Shown here piece by piece: positions 17,199 to 27,000 of a DNA stretch of 59,178 bases. Each line of letters opens with the position of its first letter. Within the stretch, counting starts at the first letter, position 1. Made by a program: the position numbers and the translations under genes. Source of the stretch: Victivallales bacterium (GTDB lineage: Bacteria > Verrucomicrobiota > Lentisphaeria > Oligosphaerales > Oligosphaeraceae); the NCBI GenBank assembly GCA_017964325.1, contig JAGCSE010000300.1:1-59178 (forward strand). Direction: 5' to 3'. The notes under the pieces are model-generated. The model searched no databases and was not told the DNA's origin. It worked only from the letters and a program-made list of their open reading frames with translations.

Positions 17199-20100
17199 TC
17201 AAGGGGTGATCTTCTTTATTTCAACCCTTGCACCAACAGCTTCCAAAATCTTCTTGATTTCGTCCGCTTCATCCTTATGGATGTCTGCCTTGACAAGTTT
17301 CGAAACTTCAGGTTCATAAACCAAAACCTTTGCTTCTCTTAATCCAAGCCCTGTAACGTAGCGGATTTCCTTGATCACTCGAATCTTATTGGAACCACCA
17401 TCGACTAAAAAGACATCATAGCTCCCATAGGTCTCTTCTTTATATACGGTAGCACCCTTCTGCACTTTAGGCGGCGTATCTATTGGAACCAATGCAAGAC
17501 GAAAACCGACATTAGAAAAGCGAAGCGACGCATCTAAGCAGGTACGAAACGCCAATCGGCTACACCCAGCTGTCTGGTTCCAACTGCCTCCACGGACCAC
17601 ACGCCGCCAGCCATAATTTGATCCAATTGGATCAATTATCGGACTAGGCAAGTAAATTCCATACCAATCGTTACACCATTCACTCACATTGCCGCTCATA
17701 TCATAAAGCCCTAGTATATTCGGTTTCCTCATACCAACAGGATGAGTCATAATTTTATTAGATTCCAATGTTTTCGCTATAGATTCTTCAGAAAAAAGAA
17801 GCGTATTACCTTTTTCATCCAAATGCTCCTCGCCTGAATTTTCTAAATACCAACCTATTTCATCCAGATTATCGCTCCCACTATATTTATATTTACATTC
17901 TTGAGATTTGTGACCGCCGCGTGCAGCATATTCCCACTGCGCTTCAGTCGGAAGATCGAACAGATAGTGTTTTGGTAACATATTTTTAAATTGATGATTC
18001 AATTGATCACAGAAAGCGGCGACATCTTCAAGAAGCACTCGTTCCACCGGAAGCGTATCACCTTTAAAATATGATAAATCAAAATTGAATTCATTTCCTT
18101 CATCATCCTCAACTCCTTGCATTACAGCTTTCCACTGCGCTTGCGTAACCTCCGTCTCCCCCAGCCAGAAATCTTTTGTCAACGTCACTTGGTGCACAGG
18201 CTTCTCGTCAATTCCACCCTCTTCACTTCCCATCATGAAGCTACCTGCTTTGACCATTATCAGCTTGATTTCCACGTCAGGCTTCAATGTCACGATGTAA
18301 CTTTCGCCATCTCTGCGAATAGACGGTTTGACTACCTCACTAACAGAAGATTTCTTTTCATCTTTACTATTTTTTAAAAGTTCAACAAGATGTTCCCTAG
18401 CAGCTGGACTTATTTGAGTTTTATTCGTTTTCGAAGAATCTCTACATCCACATCCACCCATTGATAATAAAAATGATAAAGCAAAACTAATACCCAAACT
18501 AATAACAAATCTAATAATAATAATCAATAACTTATTAAACTTGTTGGTCTTGTCACCTGTCTTGCCTTCTGTCTGGCCTCCAGCTTCTGCGTTTGTCTTT
18601 GTCTCTGCTTCTGTTTCTGATGCCTCCTGCTTCGTTATTTCCGCTTCCCATGACGCGGCTTTCTCCTCGTCCAATCTTTTCATTTCATCTACAGCCCGCC
18701 GTGCATCCATGAAACGCCATTCATCAATGGCCTCGCGAATGACCGCTTCCAGAACTTCAACGCGCCTAGCCGCCCAATTCGCCTCCGCTGAATCTATCTC
18801 CTCCTCCAACTGAGCAGCCCCCGCCACATCCAGTGTCTTCAATTCATCCAGCGACTGCCGCGCATCCTGAAATTTTCCCGCGGCAATGGCTTTTGCGATG
18901 GCTGTCTTCAATTCCGAAATCTGTTCTGTCTCCCTGTCAGAATTCGCAAGTTCATCTATGACTTCTCGCCACGACGTCGCCTTCGCGACATCAAGTTCCA
19001 TTAACTTTCCAATGGCTTGATAGGCATCTTGGAAACGGTTGGAGTCCATGGCTGTCTCAATGGACTTCTCCAAAGCGTTAATCTGTTCTTTCCTCCAAGA
19101 CTTCTCTTTATTATCAATGAAAGTCTCCAACTGCGCGGCTCCCTCCGCATCCAATTTTTTCAATGTTGCTAATGACTGCCGCGCTTTCTCGAAACACCCA
19201 GCCTCAACATCTTTAGTAATGGATTCCTTCAATTTCGGAATCCGCCCAGCCCCCAAGCCAACGGTGCAATATAAATCATCTATAACATCTCGCCACGACG
19301 TCGCCTTCGCGACATCAAGTTCCATTAACTTTCCAATGGCTTGATAGGCATCTTGGAAACGGTTGGAGTCCATGGCTGTCTCAATGGCTTTTTCCAAAGC
19401 ACCAACCTTTTCATCCTTCCGAGATTTCTCTTTTTCATCGATGAACATCCCCAACGACACAGCCTTCGCCGCATCCAACTTCCCCACTTCTTCGACCAAC
19501 TGCCTTGCATGATCAAAACTCCCACCCCGCACGTCATTTCTGATGGCCGACTCCAATTCTTCAACCCGTTTCGACTTTTTCGCGACTTCGTCAGCCGCCT
19601 CCGCCGCACGAATCGCCGCCTCCAACTGCGCGGCCTTCGTCGCATCCATCTGCTTCAATTCAACGTTCTTCCGCCGCGCATCCCCAAAACGACCGCCTTT
19701 CATGGCTTCTTTTATGGCAGCTTCCAACTCATTGACACGCTTCGTCTTCAAGGCGGCCTTCTCCCGCAGTACAGCCGTATCTCCTTCCTTCTCCATCTGC
19801 GTGGCCACCGCATCGTCCAGATTCCTCAATTCGTCGACGGCACGACGAGCCTCATCCAAACGCTTCGCGTCGTAAGCTCCCTTTATCCTCGCTTTCAACG
19901 CCTTGATGCGCGATGCCTTTGCAATATTCTTGAATGCCTCCCCCGCTTCCGAAAACGATTTTTTCGCCTCTTCGAAACGACCAGACGCAAAATGGCCGTC
20001 ACCAGTATTCAGCAAATTCACGGCTGCTTGAAAGTCTTCTTTTTCAAGATGTTCCGCGTCCGCTGTCACGGCGGCTTCACGTGCGTTCTCCGTTATTATA

Positions 20101-21437
20101 CGACAATCCGCCGCTGATTTCCGCAACGGCTCGCTTTCCTCCAGCCAACGCCATTCCTCCTCCGCCTGTTTGTAGAGACTGTATGCGGCGGAATAATCCT
20201 TGTTGGACGCAGCCATTTTAGCGGATTTGCACACCCGCTTGAACATATCCAGATGCTCGCCGAACGTCTGCCCACGGTCCCATTCACGCTTCTCGCACTC
20301 CGCAACACAATCCTCCATTTTGCTCGCCAGAATGTAGAAATCCGCCGTTGTAAATGCCGCCTCACCACCATTCGACGGCTGGCTTCCGACTGTCTTTTGC
20401 GGCTGTCCAGCACCGCCCATGAGTGAAGACAACCCCTTTTCCAATGCGTCAATGAACGCCTTGCAGCTTTCGTATCGTTCAGACGGTTTCTTCGCAAGCG
20501 CCTTCTTCAAAACGGCGTTCGCCACATCAGGCAGAGATTTCACAGGAGGCATATCATCGTTCAACACCATCTCCTGAAGCAACCCTTCGTTAGCGCTCCA
20601 AAACGGGAGATGCCCGGAAAGACAATGATACGCAGTCACCGCCAGAGAATATTCGTCCGATGCAATCTCCACAGGCTTGCCGAGCCACTGTTCGGGCGAC
20701 TGATAGCCCCGCGTGCCCGCAAACGCGCTAACTGTCGCAGTCGCCGTGACTTCATGCGGAAGCGTTCCGTTCGCTCCAGCGGCGTGCGGAGCACGGCCAG
20801 CGATGCCAAAGTCGATAAGCACGACATTGCCCGTCGCCTTTTCGATCATGATGTTGGCTTCCTTCACGTCGCGATGGACAACGCCGCGGCCATGCGCATA
20901 ATCCAACGCCTCCGCGACCTGCCGCAGGACACGAACAGCATCCCGCGCCACCAGCATCATGTCCCCTCCGAACTGCCCGTGGCGCCCCTCCAGACTTTCA
21001 CCCTCAACCCAGTCCATCTCCACATACCACTGACCGTTCCGCTCATCGACTTCAAGTGCATTGACACGCACGATATGGTCGTGGGACAATGCGTGGACGC
21101 GCCCATAATTGCGACGCATTGACTTGATGTCCTCCGCCGTCATCGGCCCGTCCGACAGCACCGTCTTCAACGCGACAACCTCTCCTGTTGCTCGCTTGAC
21201 GCACTTATAGACGACACCCATTCCACCTGCCAAACGCTTCTGTGCCAGATACTTGCCATCCAGCAAAGGAAGACCGCCAGGCGGCAGCATAGAGGAACCG
21301 CTTGCGTACGCATCATCTTCGTCGCTGTGCGGCTGCGTCGCATAAGCCCCTACCGTGCCGCCGTCGTCGCTGTGCGGTTGCGTCGCGTAAGGCCCCGCGG
21401 AATTATTGAAGTCATTGTCACTATGTGGTTGAGTCAT
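17199..21437 (-). CDS. Hanks-type Ser/Thr kinase fused to helical repeats, TM segment, SUMF1 domain and ribosomal L12 C-terminal domain
   Basis: 1412 residues. N-terminal tail with TQPHSD three times (2-7, 19-24, 34-39). Kinase ~60-335 with glycine loop (LAGGMGVVY, 69-77), Lys91, HRDVKEAN (188-195), DFG 209-211 and SPE 247-249, so it should be active. Residues ~365-950 are charged helical repeats of ~50 residues (LEKAIETAM...F-x-DA ... LD-x-A). One membrane helix ~967-995, preceded by lysines, gives a cytoplasmic kinase. A SUMF1/formylglycine-enzyme-like domain follows (~1050-1316; [30 protein letters not shown]). The last ~72 residues (1340-1412) match the ribosomal protein bL12 C-terminal domain ([20 protein letters not shown] ... 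[18 protein letters not shown]). Kinase-SUMF1 fusions are known in this kind of bacterium; the L12 module is not one I know in this setting. Substrate unknown. Confidence 0.9.
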   Translation of the reverse strand: MTQPHSDNDFNNSAGPYATQPHSDDGGTVGAYATQPHSDEDDAYASGSSMLPPGGLPLLDGKYLAQKRLAGGMGVVYKCVKRATGEVVALKTVLSDGPMTAEDIKSMRRNYGRVHALSHDHIVRVNALEVDERNGQWYVEMDWVEGESLEGRHGQFGGDMMLVARDAVRVLRQVAEALDYAHGRGVVHRDVKEANIMIEKATGNVVLIDFGIAGRAPHAAGANGTLPHEVTATATVSAFAGTRGYQSPEQWLGKPVEIASDEYSLAVTAYHCLSGHLPFWSANEGLLQEMVLNDDMPPVKSLPDVANAVLKKALAKKPSERYESCKAFIDALEKGLSSLMGGAGQPQKTVGSQPSNGGEAAFTTADFYILASKMEDCVAECEKREWDRGQTFGEHLDMFKRVCKSAKMAASNKDYSAAYSLYKQAEEEWRWLEESEPLRKSAADCRIITENAREAAVTADAEHLEKEDFQAAVNLLNTGDGHFASGRFEEAKKSFSEAGEAFKNIAKASRIKALKARIKGAYDAKRLDEARRAVDELRNLDDAVATQMEKEGDTAVLREKAALKTKRVNELEAAIKEAMKGGRFGDARRKNVELKQMDATKAAQLEAAIRAAEAADEVAKKSKRVEELESAIRNDVRGGSFDHARQLVEEVGKLDAAKAVSLGMFIDEKEKSRKDEKVGALEKAIETAMDSNRFQDAYQAIGKLMELDVAKATSWRDVIDDLYCTVGLGAGRIPKLKESITKDVEAGCFEKARQSLATLKKLDAEGAAQLETFIDNKEKSWRKEQINALEKSIETAMDSNRFQDAYQAIGKLMELDVAKATSWREVIDELANSDRETEQISELKTAIAKAIAAGKFQDARQSLDELKTLDVAGAAQLEEEIDSAEANWAARRVEVLEAVIREAIDEWRFMDARRAVDEMKRLDEEKAASWEAEITKQEASETEAETKTNAEAGGQTEGKTGDKTNKFNKLLIIIIRFVISLGISFALSFLLSMGGCGCRDSSKTNKTQISPAAREHLVELLKNSKDEKKSSVSEVVKPSIRRDGESYIVTLKPDVEIKLIMVKAGSFMMGSEEGGIDEKPVHQVTLTKDFWLGETEVTQAQWKAVMQGVEDDEGNEFNFDLSYFKGDTLPVERVLLEDVAAFCDQLNHQFKNMLPKHYLFDLPTEAQWEYAARGGHKSQECKYKYSGSDNLDEIGWYLENSGEEHLDEKGNTLLFSEESIAKTLESNKIMTHPVGMRKPNILGLYDMSGNVSEWCNDWYGIYLPSPIIDPIGSNYGWRRVVRGGSWNQTAGCSRLAFRTCLDASLRFSNVGFRLALVPIDTPPKVQKGATVYKEETYGSYDVFLVDGGSNKIRVIKEIRYVTGLGLREAKVLVYEPEVSKLVKADIHKDEADEIKKILEAVGARVEIKKITP
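18964..19063 (-). repeat. 100-bp exact repeat in the kinase gene, copy 1
   Basis: Identical to 19288-19387, 324 bp away, which equals 108 codons. This marks a recent in-frame duplication of a two-repeat helical module. Confidence 0.9.
19288..19387 (-). repeat. 100-bp exact repeat in the kinase gene, copy 2
   Basis: Identical to 18964-19063. Encodes [19 protein letters not shown] and its flanks in both copies. Confidence 0.9.
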
Positions 21438-21551
21438 CGTTGCTCATCACGGACTTGTTTACTTAAACCCCCTTCATTGCAATAAAATAACCTCTCTTCC
21501 TCCATTTACAAGTAGCCAACGATATTACCACATAACAGTAATGAAAACGTT

Positions 21552-22577
21552 TCAGTCCTGTTTTTTCATGACGTTTTCACCATAGATCGTCTTCCAGTCA
21601 TCACGCATGGAGACGGGAATCCAGCCGTTTTTGGCGCAATCGCCGCGCATCTTGTCAGCTTTGGCGGCATTGCCGTATTCGCGTTCAAGATCATCGCATA
21701 ACAACATGAAGCCTAGAGACTTGTATTTATTTCCATGGATGGCGTAATTCAGCATGCTTGCATCGGTCAGGCTGTTGCCGAAGGCCAGCACTGGCTGGAC
21801 ACCGATTTCCCTTGCAATGATGGTTACTTTGTTCAGTTGGAGGTTCTTGACAAGATTCCTGCCGCCTAGCAGCAAGGTGTCTTCCTTGCTGAATGTGTAG
21901 TCCAACCCATCCTTTTCGCCTTGACCGCTGGCGACGATGGTGCTGTCCGAACCGATGACCTGCCGTGGCGGCAAATGCAGCTTGTCCGCCAATGGACGCA
22001 CGGTAAGCCTGTCCGTACCGCTTATCACATACACGATAAAACCGTTTTTAACGAGATAATCAACGACTTCCATCATCGGTTTGTAAAACGCGTCACCTCT
22101 TTTCATGCCGATGAAGCCTGGCTGAGGTTCATCCATGAATTTACGGATAAAAGCATCGAACTCATCTAATGTCAACCCTTTATAAGCTTCCGAAACCATG
22201 CGTTCGCGGGCGTTGTCCAGCTTTGGGAATTTGCCGCCACGAGATGCTTTGGCGGCGGCGAGCTGTTCGTCCGTCGCCTTGTAGCTTGGGTCTTCCAGAA
22301 CACGGTGTTCGAAAAGCAGCCAATCAAAATAAGTCGGATCTGTCTCCAGGAAGAGCGTACCGTCCAAATCGAACACGGCGATTCGATTTTCTGCGGGAAT
22401 GTAGTCGGGCGAGCTTTTCGAAGTGACGGTTTTCACATATTCGACCAACGCTTTTTTCGCCGGCGCAGAGTCGTTCCACTGGGAAAGCGGGCTGACGCAT
22501 CCAGTCAGAAAAATGACTCCCAAAAGAAAGATTGCAAAAATGTGCCGTTTCAATTGTTTTTGCGTGTCAGTAATCAT
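21552..22577 (-). CDS. HAD-superfamily phosphatase, predicted lipoprotein
   Basis: 341 residues. Lipoprotein signal with lipobox FLTGC (Cys27). HAD motif I FDLDGT (Asp70/Asp72), a motif II-like VYVISGT, and motif IV FGNSLTDASML. Cargo like DEPQPGFIGMKRGDAFYKP fits a periplasmic phosphoserine/acid-phosphatase-like cap. Expected reaction: hydrolysis of a small phosphomonoester at the outer face of the inner membrane or in the periplasm; substrate not inferable. Separated from the kinase gene by 114 bp, so co-transcription is possible but not shown. Confidence 0.8.
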   Translation of the reverse strand: MITDTQKQLKRHIFAIFLLGVIFLTGCVSPLSQWNDSAPAKKALVEYVKTVTSKSSPDYIPAENRIAVFDLDGTLFLETDPTYFDWLLFEHRVLEDPSYKATDEQLAAAKASRGGKFPKLDNARERMVSEAYKGLTLDEFDAFIRKFMDEPQPGFIGMKRGDAFYKPMMEVVDYLVKNGFIVYVISGTDRLTVRPLADKLHLPPRQVIGSDSTIVASGQGEKDGLDYTFSKEDTLLLGGRNLVKNLQLNKVTIIAREIGVQPVLAFGNSLTDASMLNYAIHGNKYKSLGFMLLCDDLEREYGNAAKADKMRGDCAKNGWIPVSMRDDWKTIYGENVMKKQD

Positions 22578-22669
22578 AATGCTCGATTGTGTTATGATTT
22601 GTTGGGAATTCCAATGAAAAGTGGCAGTATTTCGTGCATTGTGTCGCTAACGGCGAGAATGTCACTCTA

Positions 22670-23320
22670 CTACTTGGAAATGGAGGCCAGCCTTACGCCA
22701 AGATCGAATGCCTTTTGGCAGTCCTGCGGAAAAACGGTCTCGTGACGGACTTTTCGTGCGTCGCCATCCATGCTCGCGATATGGTAGCGGCTGTAATCCT
22801 TCACTTGGAGCGTCTCCGTGGAGAAGAGCGTCTCGCAGTGGCCGAAAAATCGTTTGATCATATTCTCATAGCGTTGGAAAAGTTCATTGTATCCAATCTT
22901 CGAAAACCATTCTTCAGGGCAGTTCATCGTATAGACCATTGCCATTTTCTTTGGTGAACTCAACGGTTTGCTGTAGTCGTCATAGTTCAAGTATTGGAAT
23001 AAGAAGCGTTCCAGGAAGGAGCGCAATTCACCTGTGATTTCGCTGAAATAGATGGGACTTCCCATGATGACGGCGTCCGCTTCGTGGAGACGATCAAGAA
23101 CGGCTGTCAAATCGTCCCGTTGGACACAACGGAACGGCCGAGGCTCCTTCCGCAGTTTGCAGGCCATGCAACTGACGCAGCCACGGAACTTTAGATCATA
23201 TAGATACACCATTTCCGTTTCCGCGCCGACCGACACCGCGCCTTCCAGCGCTTTCTTCAGCAACGTGTCCGTATTCCAACCCTTGCGTGGGCTTCCATTG
23301 ATTGCGATGACTTTTCCCAT
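22670..23320 (-). CDS. Flavodoxin-fold NAD(P)H-dependent oxidoreductase
   Basis: 216 residues from ATG 23320 (MGKVIAINGSPRKGWNTDTL). FMN phosphate loop GSPRKGWNTDT and the GSPIYFSEITGELRSFLERF segment typical of NADPH-dependent FMN reductases. Four cysteines in CVSCMAC-x10-C resemble the iron-sulfur flavoprotein cluster motif, though the last spacing is longer than usual. The frame opens upstream to 23428, but the family start is clearly at MGKV; the ribosome binding site is weak (AGAGAA). Probable role: flavin-dependent reduction of quinones or similar acceptors. Confidence 0.8.
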   Translation of the reverse strand: MGKVIAINGSPRKGWNTDTLLKKALEGAVSVGAETEMVYLYDLKFRGCVSCMACKLRKEPRPFRCVQRDDLTAVLDRLHEADAVIMGSPIYFSEITGELRSFLERFLFQYLNYDDYSKPLSSPKKMAMVYTMNCPEEWFSKIGYNELFQRYENMIKRFFGHCETLFSTETLQVKDYSRYHIASMDGDARKVRHETVFPQDCQKAFDLGVRLASISK

Positions 23321-23530
23321 TTTGTTTTCTCTTGTGGCGTTGTATGACAATTGAACTGTTGTTGTATGAATGATTACTATAATATATCCATCAATAAATG
23401 TAAAGATGTCATTCCAGCTTGAATTCACGTCTTTCTACTGTACTGGCAGCACAGCAACGCCAGAAAAGAAAAGCGCCGTTTTTGGCGGCTTGAAGGCGAA
23501 AATCACAAGGAAAAGAACATGCACAGGCAA

Positions 23531-23569
23531 AAAACAACCTCGGATGTCAAAAAATGACAAATCCGAGGT
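23531..23569 (-). terminator. Rho-independent terminator of tRNA-Ser
   Basis: Read on the minus strand: 9-bp stem ACCTCGGAT (23569-23561) / ATCCGAGGT (23545-23537), with an inner GTCA/TGAC pairing, followed by TGTTTTTTG. Begins 17 nt past the encoded CCA. Confidence 0.75.
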
Positions 23570-23586
23570 CATTTAATACTTTATAA

Positions 23587-23675
23587 TGGCGGAGAGGCAG
23601 GGATTCGAACCCTGGTTACCTTGCGGGTAAACAGCATTTCCAGTGCTGCACAATCGACCACTCTGTCACCTCTCC
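23587..23675 (-). tRNA. tRNA-Ser(GGA)
   Basis: 89 nt including the encoded CCA. Acceptor GGAGAGG/CCTCTCC with discriminator G, anticodon stem-loop GCACTGGAAATGC (anticodon GGA), a long variable arm (TTTACCCGCAAGGTAA), and T-loop GGTTCGAATCC. The class II variable arm and anticodon identify serine. No integrase or duplicated 3' end is seen nearby. Confidence 0.95.
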
Positions 23676-23706
23676 GTAAAAGATGTGCGAGGGTTTCAAT
23701 GTTTTT

Positions 23707-23734
23707 AAAATAACCCTTCATTGAAAAAAAGCAA
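23707..23734 (-). promoter_or_regulatory. Probable tRNA-Ser promoter
   Basis: Minus strand TTGCTT (23734-23729), 16 nt, TATTTT (23712-23707), about 32 nt before the mature 5' end. Confidence 0.45.
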
Positions 23735-23771
23735 GAAACCCCGTCGTTTTTTGCTGTTTTTTGACACTTTT

Positions 23772-23993
23772 CGTACTACAATCGTCCTTTTTCTTGTTTT
23801 TTCTCGACGATTTTCCTCCCGTCTAATCGTCTAATCGACAAATCGTCTCCCATCTCGCGTCTCACGTCTCGCGTCTCACGTCCCCCCATACAGTAGAAGG
23901 GCGCAATGGCGTCGCCATCCCGCGGTTTGACATGAGATGCGGTAAGACATGGGAGGAAAATATTGAATAATGATTATTTGGCTGCGGCTTTAC
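23772..23993. repeat. Composite dispersed repeat, copy 1 (GTCTAATC/CTCACGT arrays plus hairpin)
   Basis: This fills most of the 436-bp gap between the tRNA and the Xre regulator. In order: a T-rich lead, tandem GTCTAATC, then tandem CTCACGT/CTCGCGT heptamers, then a unique part with AGTAGAAGGGCGCAATGGC and the hairpin ATGGC-gtc-GCCAT, then GCGGTTTGACATGAGA, ending near GATTATTTGG. The same order recurs at 32569-32790 in the same orientation. No ORF with coding signs. Confidence 0.8.
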
Positions 23994-24111
23994 CGCTCCA
24001 CGAGATTTTCCTGAATGAATATCAAAAAAGACACCACCATTGACACTTGCATGGCTCCATGGCGAGTGTCAATGGCTATTTTCATTGTCAGCCTGCGCAG
24101 TGAAACGGTTT

Positions 24112-24612
24112 TCAGGCCTTCTGTTCTTCTTCGTTCCGCAGCTTTTCCTTCACCAGCATGGCGATGGCGCGCGGCCGCGAAATGTTCATCGCGCTGGCAA
24201 TCTGGCTCGCCAACGGCTTGATGTCATCCTGCTCGACGATTTCCACAATCCTGACGATCAGCTCGTCCGAAACAGTCTGCATGGGCTGCGCGGTCGTTGC
24301 AGGCTTCGCATTGCTCTTGGCCGTCATGGCCGCCAAATCGGGCTGTTCGCCTTCGCCATAAAGCAACCACTGTTCAGGCACTTCAAACTGACGGCACAAA
24401 GCAAAGGCAAGACCACGGCTCATACCGCCAATCCCTATCTCCAACTTGGAATAGTGGGACAGACTGATACCGAGTTCCTTGGCCATCGTGGACTGCGTCT
24501 TGCGCTGATACGCACGAATCGTGCGCAATCTCTTACCAATTTCAGGAAGATTGAATGGTGCTGGGTTGTTCATGATGCTCTGATTTTTTATCCTTTCTAA
24601 ATCATCTTCCAT
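24112..24612 (-). CDS. Xre-family helix-turn-helix regulator
   Basis: 166 residues from ATG 24612, preceded by AGAGGGG at 5 nt; an in-frame ATG 15 bp upstream lacks that spacing. An HTH_3 domain (about 24-85) has IGKRLRTIRAYQRKTQSTMA and LGISLSHYSKLEIGIGG, followed by FEVPEQWLLYGEGE, typical of DNA-binding Cro/CI-type proteins. The C-terminal part (ISRPRAIAMLVKEKLRNEEE) is helical and may multimerise. No nearby target is evident. Divergence from anything upstream suggests autoregulation only by analogy. Confidence 0.83.
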   Translation of the reverse strand: MEDDLERIKNQSIMNNPAPFNLPEIGKRLRTIRAYQRKTQSTMAKELGISLSHYSKLEIGIGGMSRGLAFALCRQFEVPEQWLLYGEGEQPDLAAMTAKSNAKPATTAQPMQTVSDELIVRIVEIVEQDDIKPLASQIASAMNISRPRAIAMLVKEKLRNEEEQKA

Positions 24613-24973
24613 GTCATCCCCTCTCATCGAAAATCATCTCTATTACGTTCATTTATGATAACATAATATGACTTTTGATGAATGCAAAGTCGAACTTATC
24701 ATTTTTATGGGAAAAAAATGCACTTTTTTATTTTTTCTTCTGTCATTTTCTATTATTTCTTTCCCTAAGAAACAAATTGACAATCATCAAAAGCATGACA
24801 GACAGAAATGTTAGGAAATCATACCACTGTTTTTCATATTCTCCTCATACCCTTTTCATTCTTTCTTCCCTTGTGGATTCATGCTCAAAAGTGCAAATGA
24901 ACATGATTCTGCATGACTTGGCATGACTGGATATGTCGTGTCTCTATGACTATCCGCTCCCATAAAAGTCATC
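24613..24973. other. 361-bp AT-rich gap with a possible Xre-gene promoter
   Basis: Minus strand TTGCAT (24687-24682), 16 nt, TATGTT (24665-24660), 48 nt upstream of the Xre start. The rest (about 24700-24970) is T-rich with no convincing ORF, repeat or terminator. Confidence 0.35.
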
Positions 24974-25705
24974 CTAAAGCCAGAAATCGCTTTTCTTCGG
25001 CTTCATTGAGATCGGCTTTTTCTTTTCCTCTCCTTTGGACAACGCCTTTTGAAGCGGGCATTCAGGCGGCGCATCATGACCACGGCGGTATTCCTCTAAT
25101 AATATCAGCGATTCATGCGCAAGATCGCGCCGCACTTCACGACGCTTTCCCGCGATGCGCGGGATATATTTATGGTCGTAATCCGTCGTGTTGTGCCGCA
25201 TCCATGCAATGACGGCGGCACGGGCCCGTTCTTCAATTGGAATGTGCTGCGTCCGCGCCACCGTGCCGCTTCCGACAGGCGTCGTGAATTCCGTGACGAC
25301 GTGGGCGAATCTGACGGCCAGTTCATGCCACCGTTCATCAAAGTCCAGAAACTCCAAAACGGCGGCTTCGAAATCCTCCTTGTACTCCTCCTGCTCCTTT
25401 TCACGCCGTTTCCGTCCCGCCTCCAATTTCTTCTGGTATTCTGGTGTTTCACGTTCGGCCTTAAGCTCTTCCGAAATAGCGGCTGCAAGACCACAAGGCA
25501 CGCAAAGTCCAATGCCAAACTCCTTCCGCCCGACTTTCCGCTTCACCACCCAGTAGTCCGCCGCCGTCGCCTTGAGCCGCCGTGTCAATGCAGGATCGCC
25601 CGACGGCACAAACTCCCAACCTTCAGGCAATTGGACAAACTGTCCATCCTTCAAGTACTTCGACAAGCCAACGGCATGGACAATGGTTTCTTCCTTTTTC
25701 AGCAT
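24974..25705 (-). CDS. DUF2293 domain protein
   Basis: 243 residues. The C-terminal half (EERARAAVIAWMRHNTTDYD ... RREVRRDLAHESLILLEEYR) fits the DUF2293 pattern. The middle (about 90-110) is a charged coiled-coil-like stretch (EKKLEAGRKRREKEQEEYK type). No enzymatic motif is seen and the function of DUF2293 is unknown. GGGGCGAT sits before the ATG. Only 14 bp from the macrodomain gene on the same strand, so the two are probably one transcript. Confidence 0.72.
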   Translation of the reverse strand: MLKKEETIVHAVGLSKYLKDGQFVQLPEGWEFVPSGDPALTRRLKATAADYWVVKRKVGRKEFGIGLCVPCGLAAAISEELKAERETPEYQKKLEAGRKRREKEQEEYKEDFEAAVLEFLDFDERWHELAVRFAHVVTEFTTPVGSGTVARTQHIPIEERARAAVIAWMRHNTTDYDHKYIPRIAGKRREVRRDLAHESLILLEEYRRGHDAPPECPLQKALSKGEEKKKPISMKPKKSDFWL

Positions 25706-25719
25706 ATCGCCCCATCGTC

Positions 25720-26235
25720 CTATTTTTCAAGCAATTTCCGATAAATGGCGGCGTCGCCCGCGCTGAAGCAGCAGAATATGACTTTTCTGACTGAAACCGC
25801 AGGAAAATCCTTAACCGTCTGAATGGCGATTTTCGCCGCATCTTCCAACGGATAGCCGTACACTCCCGTCGATATGCACGGAAATGCAATAGACTGGCAT
25901 TGTTTATCTTCCGCACGGCGCAATGAATTCGCATAGCAGTTCGCCAAAAGCTCCGGCTCCCCATGCTTGCCGTCACGATAGACTGGTCCAGGCGTATGAA
26001 TGACATAATGGCATGGCAACCGCCCCGCTCCCGTCAGATACGCCTCACCTGTCTGCCCACGATGATTGGGAAGCCCTTCCACAAGCTTCACGCATTCATC
26101 AAAAAGCTCCCTTCCCGCCGCATAATGGATGGCGCCATCGACTCCTCCACCGCCCAGCAGCCCGCAATTGGCCGCATTGACAATCGCATCCACTTCAAGT
26201 TTGGTGATATCTCCCTTCACGACTTCTATTTCCAT
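25720..26235 (-). CDS. Macrodomain ADP-ribose hydrolase
   Basis: 171 residues, a stand-alone macrodomain of the O-acetyl-ADP-ribose deacetylase (YmdB-like) type. Motifs: VDAIVNAAN (Asn20/Asn23), GGGGVDGAIH, and the phosphate loop CISTGVYGYP. It would bind ADP-ribose or remove it from proteins or acetyl-ADP-ribose. GGAGGAAGAAA precedes the ATG. I looked for a DarT-like ADP-ribosyltransferase beside it and found none, so it is not evidently a DarTG system. Confidence 0.88.
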   Translation of the reverse strand: MEIEVVKGDITKLEVDAIVNAANCGLLGGGGVDGAIHYAAGRELFDECVKLVEGLPNHRGQTGEAYLTGAGRLPCHYVIHTPGPVYRDGKHGEPELLANCYANSLRRAEDKQCQSIAFPCISTGVYGYPLEDAAKIAIQTVKDFPAVSVRKVIFCCFSAGDAAIYRKLLEK

Positions 26236-26322
26236 TTTCTTCCTCCATCAAAACGCCGTGCCACCATCCACGGCGACACGGCTTTTTGATTCTTTATTCC
26301 TCAGGCATTAAGCCTTGTTCTC

Positions 26323-27000
26323 TTACTCGACATGGACGAAAATCTGCACGACTTTCTGCGGCGGTTCCCCGCGGTCCCATTCATCGTGACGCGCATAGAC
26401 GAGTTCCACCAGCGTATCGCCACGATGGTCGGCCTCGATTTCCACTTCGGAATAGGCCGTGCGGCTGAACTTGTACCAATGGCCGCCTTCATGCTCGACA
26501 TCGACATCCAGTATATGTTCATTGTATCGAGCGAACCAACGCAGACCGTCGCCGACCTGTTCCTCCAATTTGATTTTCACTTCCTGCCCGACGCGCATGG
26601 AGACTTGCAGTCTTTCCGGAGCTTCGGCCAGTTTGTAGAAAGTCTTGTGGCGCAAAGCCTTCCAATCCTTGTAATGGTCGCGTTCACGCGGCGGCGGCAA
26701 CGGATGGTTCTTGTGGCCGGGGCGGTATTCGCCAACAGGCGGCGGTGTAATAAATCTCGGCGGCTGCTGCGGGCCAGGCTTCACTTGCGGTCCAGTTGGT
26801 TGCGGGGCCGGTTTCACATGCGGTCCAGGCTGCGGGCCAGGCTTCGGCGGCTGCTGCGGACTGGGCTTCGGCGGCTGCACGACCGGCGGTTGATGCGGCG
26901 GCTTGCCATGTCCGCCAGGCCCAGGCTGCGCCGTCATCGTCAACGGCATCACAATGCCACCAATTGCTGCAATCATCAGTAAATTCTTTTTGTCAAACAT
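26323..27000 (-). CDS. Secreted proline-rich protein with chagasin-like (I42) C-terminal domain
   Basis: 225 residues from ATG 27000, which has a near-consensus AAAGGAGGT 5 nt upstream. Signal peptide 1-24. Residues 25-105 are Pro/Gly/Gln/Lys-rich spacer. Residues ~130-225 resemble the chagasin/I42 cysteine-peptidase inhibitor fold: VGQEVKIKLEE, the loop GDGLRW (151-155; family usually NPTTG-x-x-W), and LVELVYARHDEWDRGEPP followed by VVQIFVHV (family L-x-Y-x-R-P-W ... P). The first loop lacks NPTTG, so inhibition is uncertain. If it works, the C10 peptidases or other papain-like enzymes are conceivable targets, but that is inference. Divergent from the GH50-like gene. Confidence 0.62.
   Translation of the reverse strand: MFDKKNLLMIAAIGGIVMPLTMTAQPGPGGHGKPPHQPPVVQPPKPSPQQPPKPGPQPGPHVKPAPQPTGPQVKPGPQQPPRFITPPPVGEYRPGHKNHPLPPPRERDHYKDWKALRHKTFYKLAEAPERLQVSMRVGQEVKIKLEEQVGDGLRWFARYNEHILDVDVEHEGGHWYKFSRTAYSEVEIEADHRGDTLVELVYARHDEWDRGEPPQKVVQIFVHVE

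Noticed and set aside
23438..23447. Solo CTGTACTGGC, the same 10-mer as the end of element 2
   Set aside because: No partner inverted repeat or shared interior nearby; one chance match of this length is plausible in 59 kb.
23587..24111. tRNA-Ser as an integration site
   Set aside because: No integrase gene, no duplicated tRNA 3' end in the window; the downstream hairpin is an ordinary terminator.
25720..26235. Macrodomain as the antitoxin half of a DarTG system
   Set aside because: No ADP-ribosyltransferase gene beside it; the neighbours are DUF2293 and a secreted protein.
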